Assembly: GCF_017301635.1 (NCBI RefSeq)
Contig: NZ_CP071091.1
Location: 9,106,501 to 9,170,500 of the forward strand
Length of the DNA stretch: 64,000 nt
Reading direction: 5' to 3'
Origin: Myxococcus landrumus
GTDB lineage: Bacteria > Myxococcota > Myxococcia > Myxococcales > Myxococcaceae
Part shown: positions 63,336 through 64,000 of the stretch, piece after piece
Numbering within the stretch: the stretch's first letter is position 1
Layout of the letters: every line of letters starts with the position of its first letter
Made by a program: the position numbers and the translations under genes
Notes under the pieces: model-generated
Seen by the model: only the letters and a program-made list of their open reading frames with translations
Databases searched by the model: none
Told to the model about the DNA's origin: nothing

Positions 63336-64000
63336 ATGGCGACCCGTCCCAAGGCGAAGGTCCTCACGCATCCGGCCGTGGCTCGCAGGGCCCGCACGAA
63401 GGAGCGCAGAGGACCGGTGCGAGGAACTCCCGGGCCGAGGGAGTCAGGAGGCTCCGACTCCCTCAAGCGGTGGCTGGAGGACCACGGCGCGAAGAACGTG
63501 AAGGTCGGCGCCGTGGACATCGACGGTGTCTGGCGCGGCAAGTACGTCTCGCTGGAGAAGTTCCTGAGCGCGGCCAAGAACGGCATGGGCTTCTGTGACG
63601 TCGTGTTCGGTTGGGACCTGGCCGACGAGCTGCTCGACAACACCGAGGTGACGGGCTGGCACACCGGTTACCCGGATGCACATGCCACCGTGGATGTCTC
63701 CACCGGGCGGATGATTCCGTGGGAGCCAGACACCGCGGCCTTCCTGCTCGACTTCGTCAATCCGGATGGCACGCCCTTCGAGGCCAGCCCCCGGCAGCTC
63801 CTGCACAAAATCGCCGCACGCGCGCGGGAGTTGGGCTATCTGCCGCGCTTCGGCGCCGAGTACGAGTTCTTCATCTTCAAGGAGCAGCCCCAGAGCCTGA
63901 AGGAGAAGGGCTTCCAGGGCCTCACGCCGCTGACGCCGGGCATGTTCGGCTACTCGTGGCTGCGCACGTCCCTCAACGCGCCCCTGGTGCACTCGCTCAT
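63336..64000 (+). CDS. Glutamine synthetase-like gamma-glutamyl ligase (partial, runs off window)
   Basis: Incomplete: 221 codons are present without a stop. The ATG at 63336 has GGAAGGAAGG upstream. A basic 40-residue extension (Arg/Lys/Pro-rich) precedes the GS N-terminal beta-grasp region (VKVGAVDIDGVWRGKYVSLEKFL) and the start of the catalytic domain (FGAEYEFFIF, the metal-binding Glu). The form with DIDGVWRGK is typical of GlnA-like enzymes that glutamylate amines (PuuA type) rather than ammonium. This fits the aldehyde dehydrogenase just upstream. Confidence 0.85.
   Translation, partial: MATRPKAKVLTHPAVARRARTKERRGPVRGTPGPRESGGSDSLKRWLEDHGAKNVKVGAVDIDGVWRGKYVSLEKFLSAAKNGMGFCDVVFGWDLADELLDNTEVTGWHTGYPDAHATVDVSTGRMIPWEPDTAAFLLDFVNPDGTPFEASPRQLLHKIAARARELGYLPRFGAEYEFFIFKEQPQSLKEKGFQGLTPLTPGMFGYSWLRTSLNAPLVHSL

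Overview
The window is a GC-rich, densely coded bacterial chromosome segment with heavy GC third-position bias, many GTG starts and frequent ATGA/GTGA stop-start overlaps. The gene content points to a myxobacterium (Myxococcota, probably Myxococcaceae or a close relative): a serine/threonine kinase fused to an AAA/TPR module, a sigma-54 activator, Asp-Gly-Gly-rich lipoproteins, a Bat aerotolerance operon, and a partial type III secretion locus of the stripped-down kind known from Myxococcus. That assignment rests on gene content and composition, not on a marker gene search. I saw no tRNA, rRNA, CRISPR array, insertion sequence or prophage; this reads as core chromosome rather than an island.

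Layout. 0.2-8.8 kb (+): MscS channel; an envelope operon ending in an LpoB-type lipoprotein and a TPR lipoprotein; ZIP metal transporter; CBS-domain protein; YbhN-type membrane protein; methyltransferase. 8.8-15.6 kb (-): the most unusual locus, a four-gene unit reading kinase/AAA/TPR regulator, 216-residue orphan protein, YcaO and TfuA, the last three translationally coupled. 15.6-18.5 kb (+): a sigma-54 activator behind its own candidate sigma-54 promoter and a perfect hairpin, then a short-chain dehydrogenase. 18.5-22.4 kb (-): heme oxygenase with a small Cys/His protein under a Fur-like operator, and a DUF2157/DUF4401/GDYXXLXY membrane trio. 22.5-24.8 kb: M14 peptidase and an alpha/beta hydrolase. 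25-33.5 kb (+): complete MoxR/DUF58/BatA-BatE operon. 33.5-36.4 kb: STAS-like protein, zinc-ribbon/TPR protein, response regulator, PilZ protein.

36.6-45.5 kb (+): type III secretion export module, in the order needle-like protein, SctI, SctJ, orphan, SctQ, FliO-like protein, SctR, S, T, U, V. It has no secretin, ATPase, stator or SctD in the window. The first three genes follow the order of Salmonella prgI-prgJ-prgK, and the FliO-like gene is a flagellar trait not normally kept in injectisomes.

45.5-57.7 kb: housekeeping genes, namely an HU/IHF protein, YihY-family membrane protein, RNase E/G with a very large acidic insert and RG repeats, DUF3052 protein, acylphosphatase, NAD-dependent DNA ligase, Rho with a long N-terminal extension, and an AI-2E-family transporter. 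58-64 kb: a degenerate histidine kinase (Arg in place of the phospho-acceptor His), a decayed stretch with a possible PIN-toxin remnant, a small operon with a glutamine amidotransferase, and a divergent aldehyde dehydrogenase plus glutamine synthetase-like gene that runs off the end of the window.
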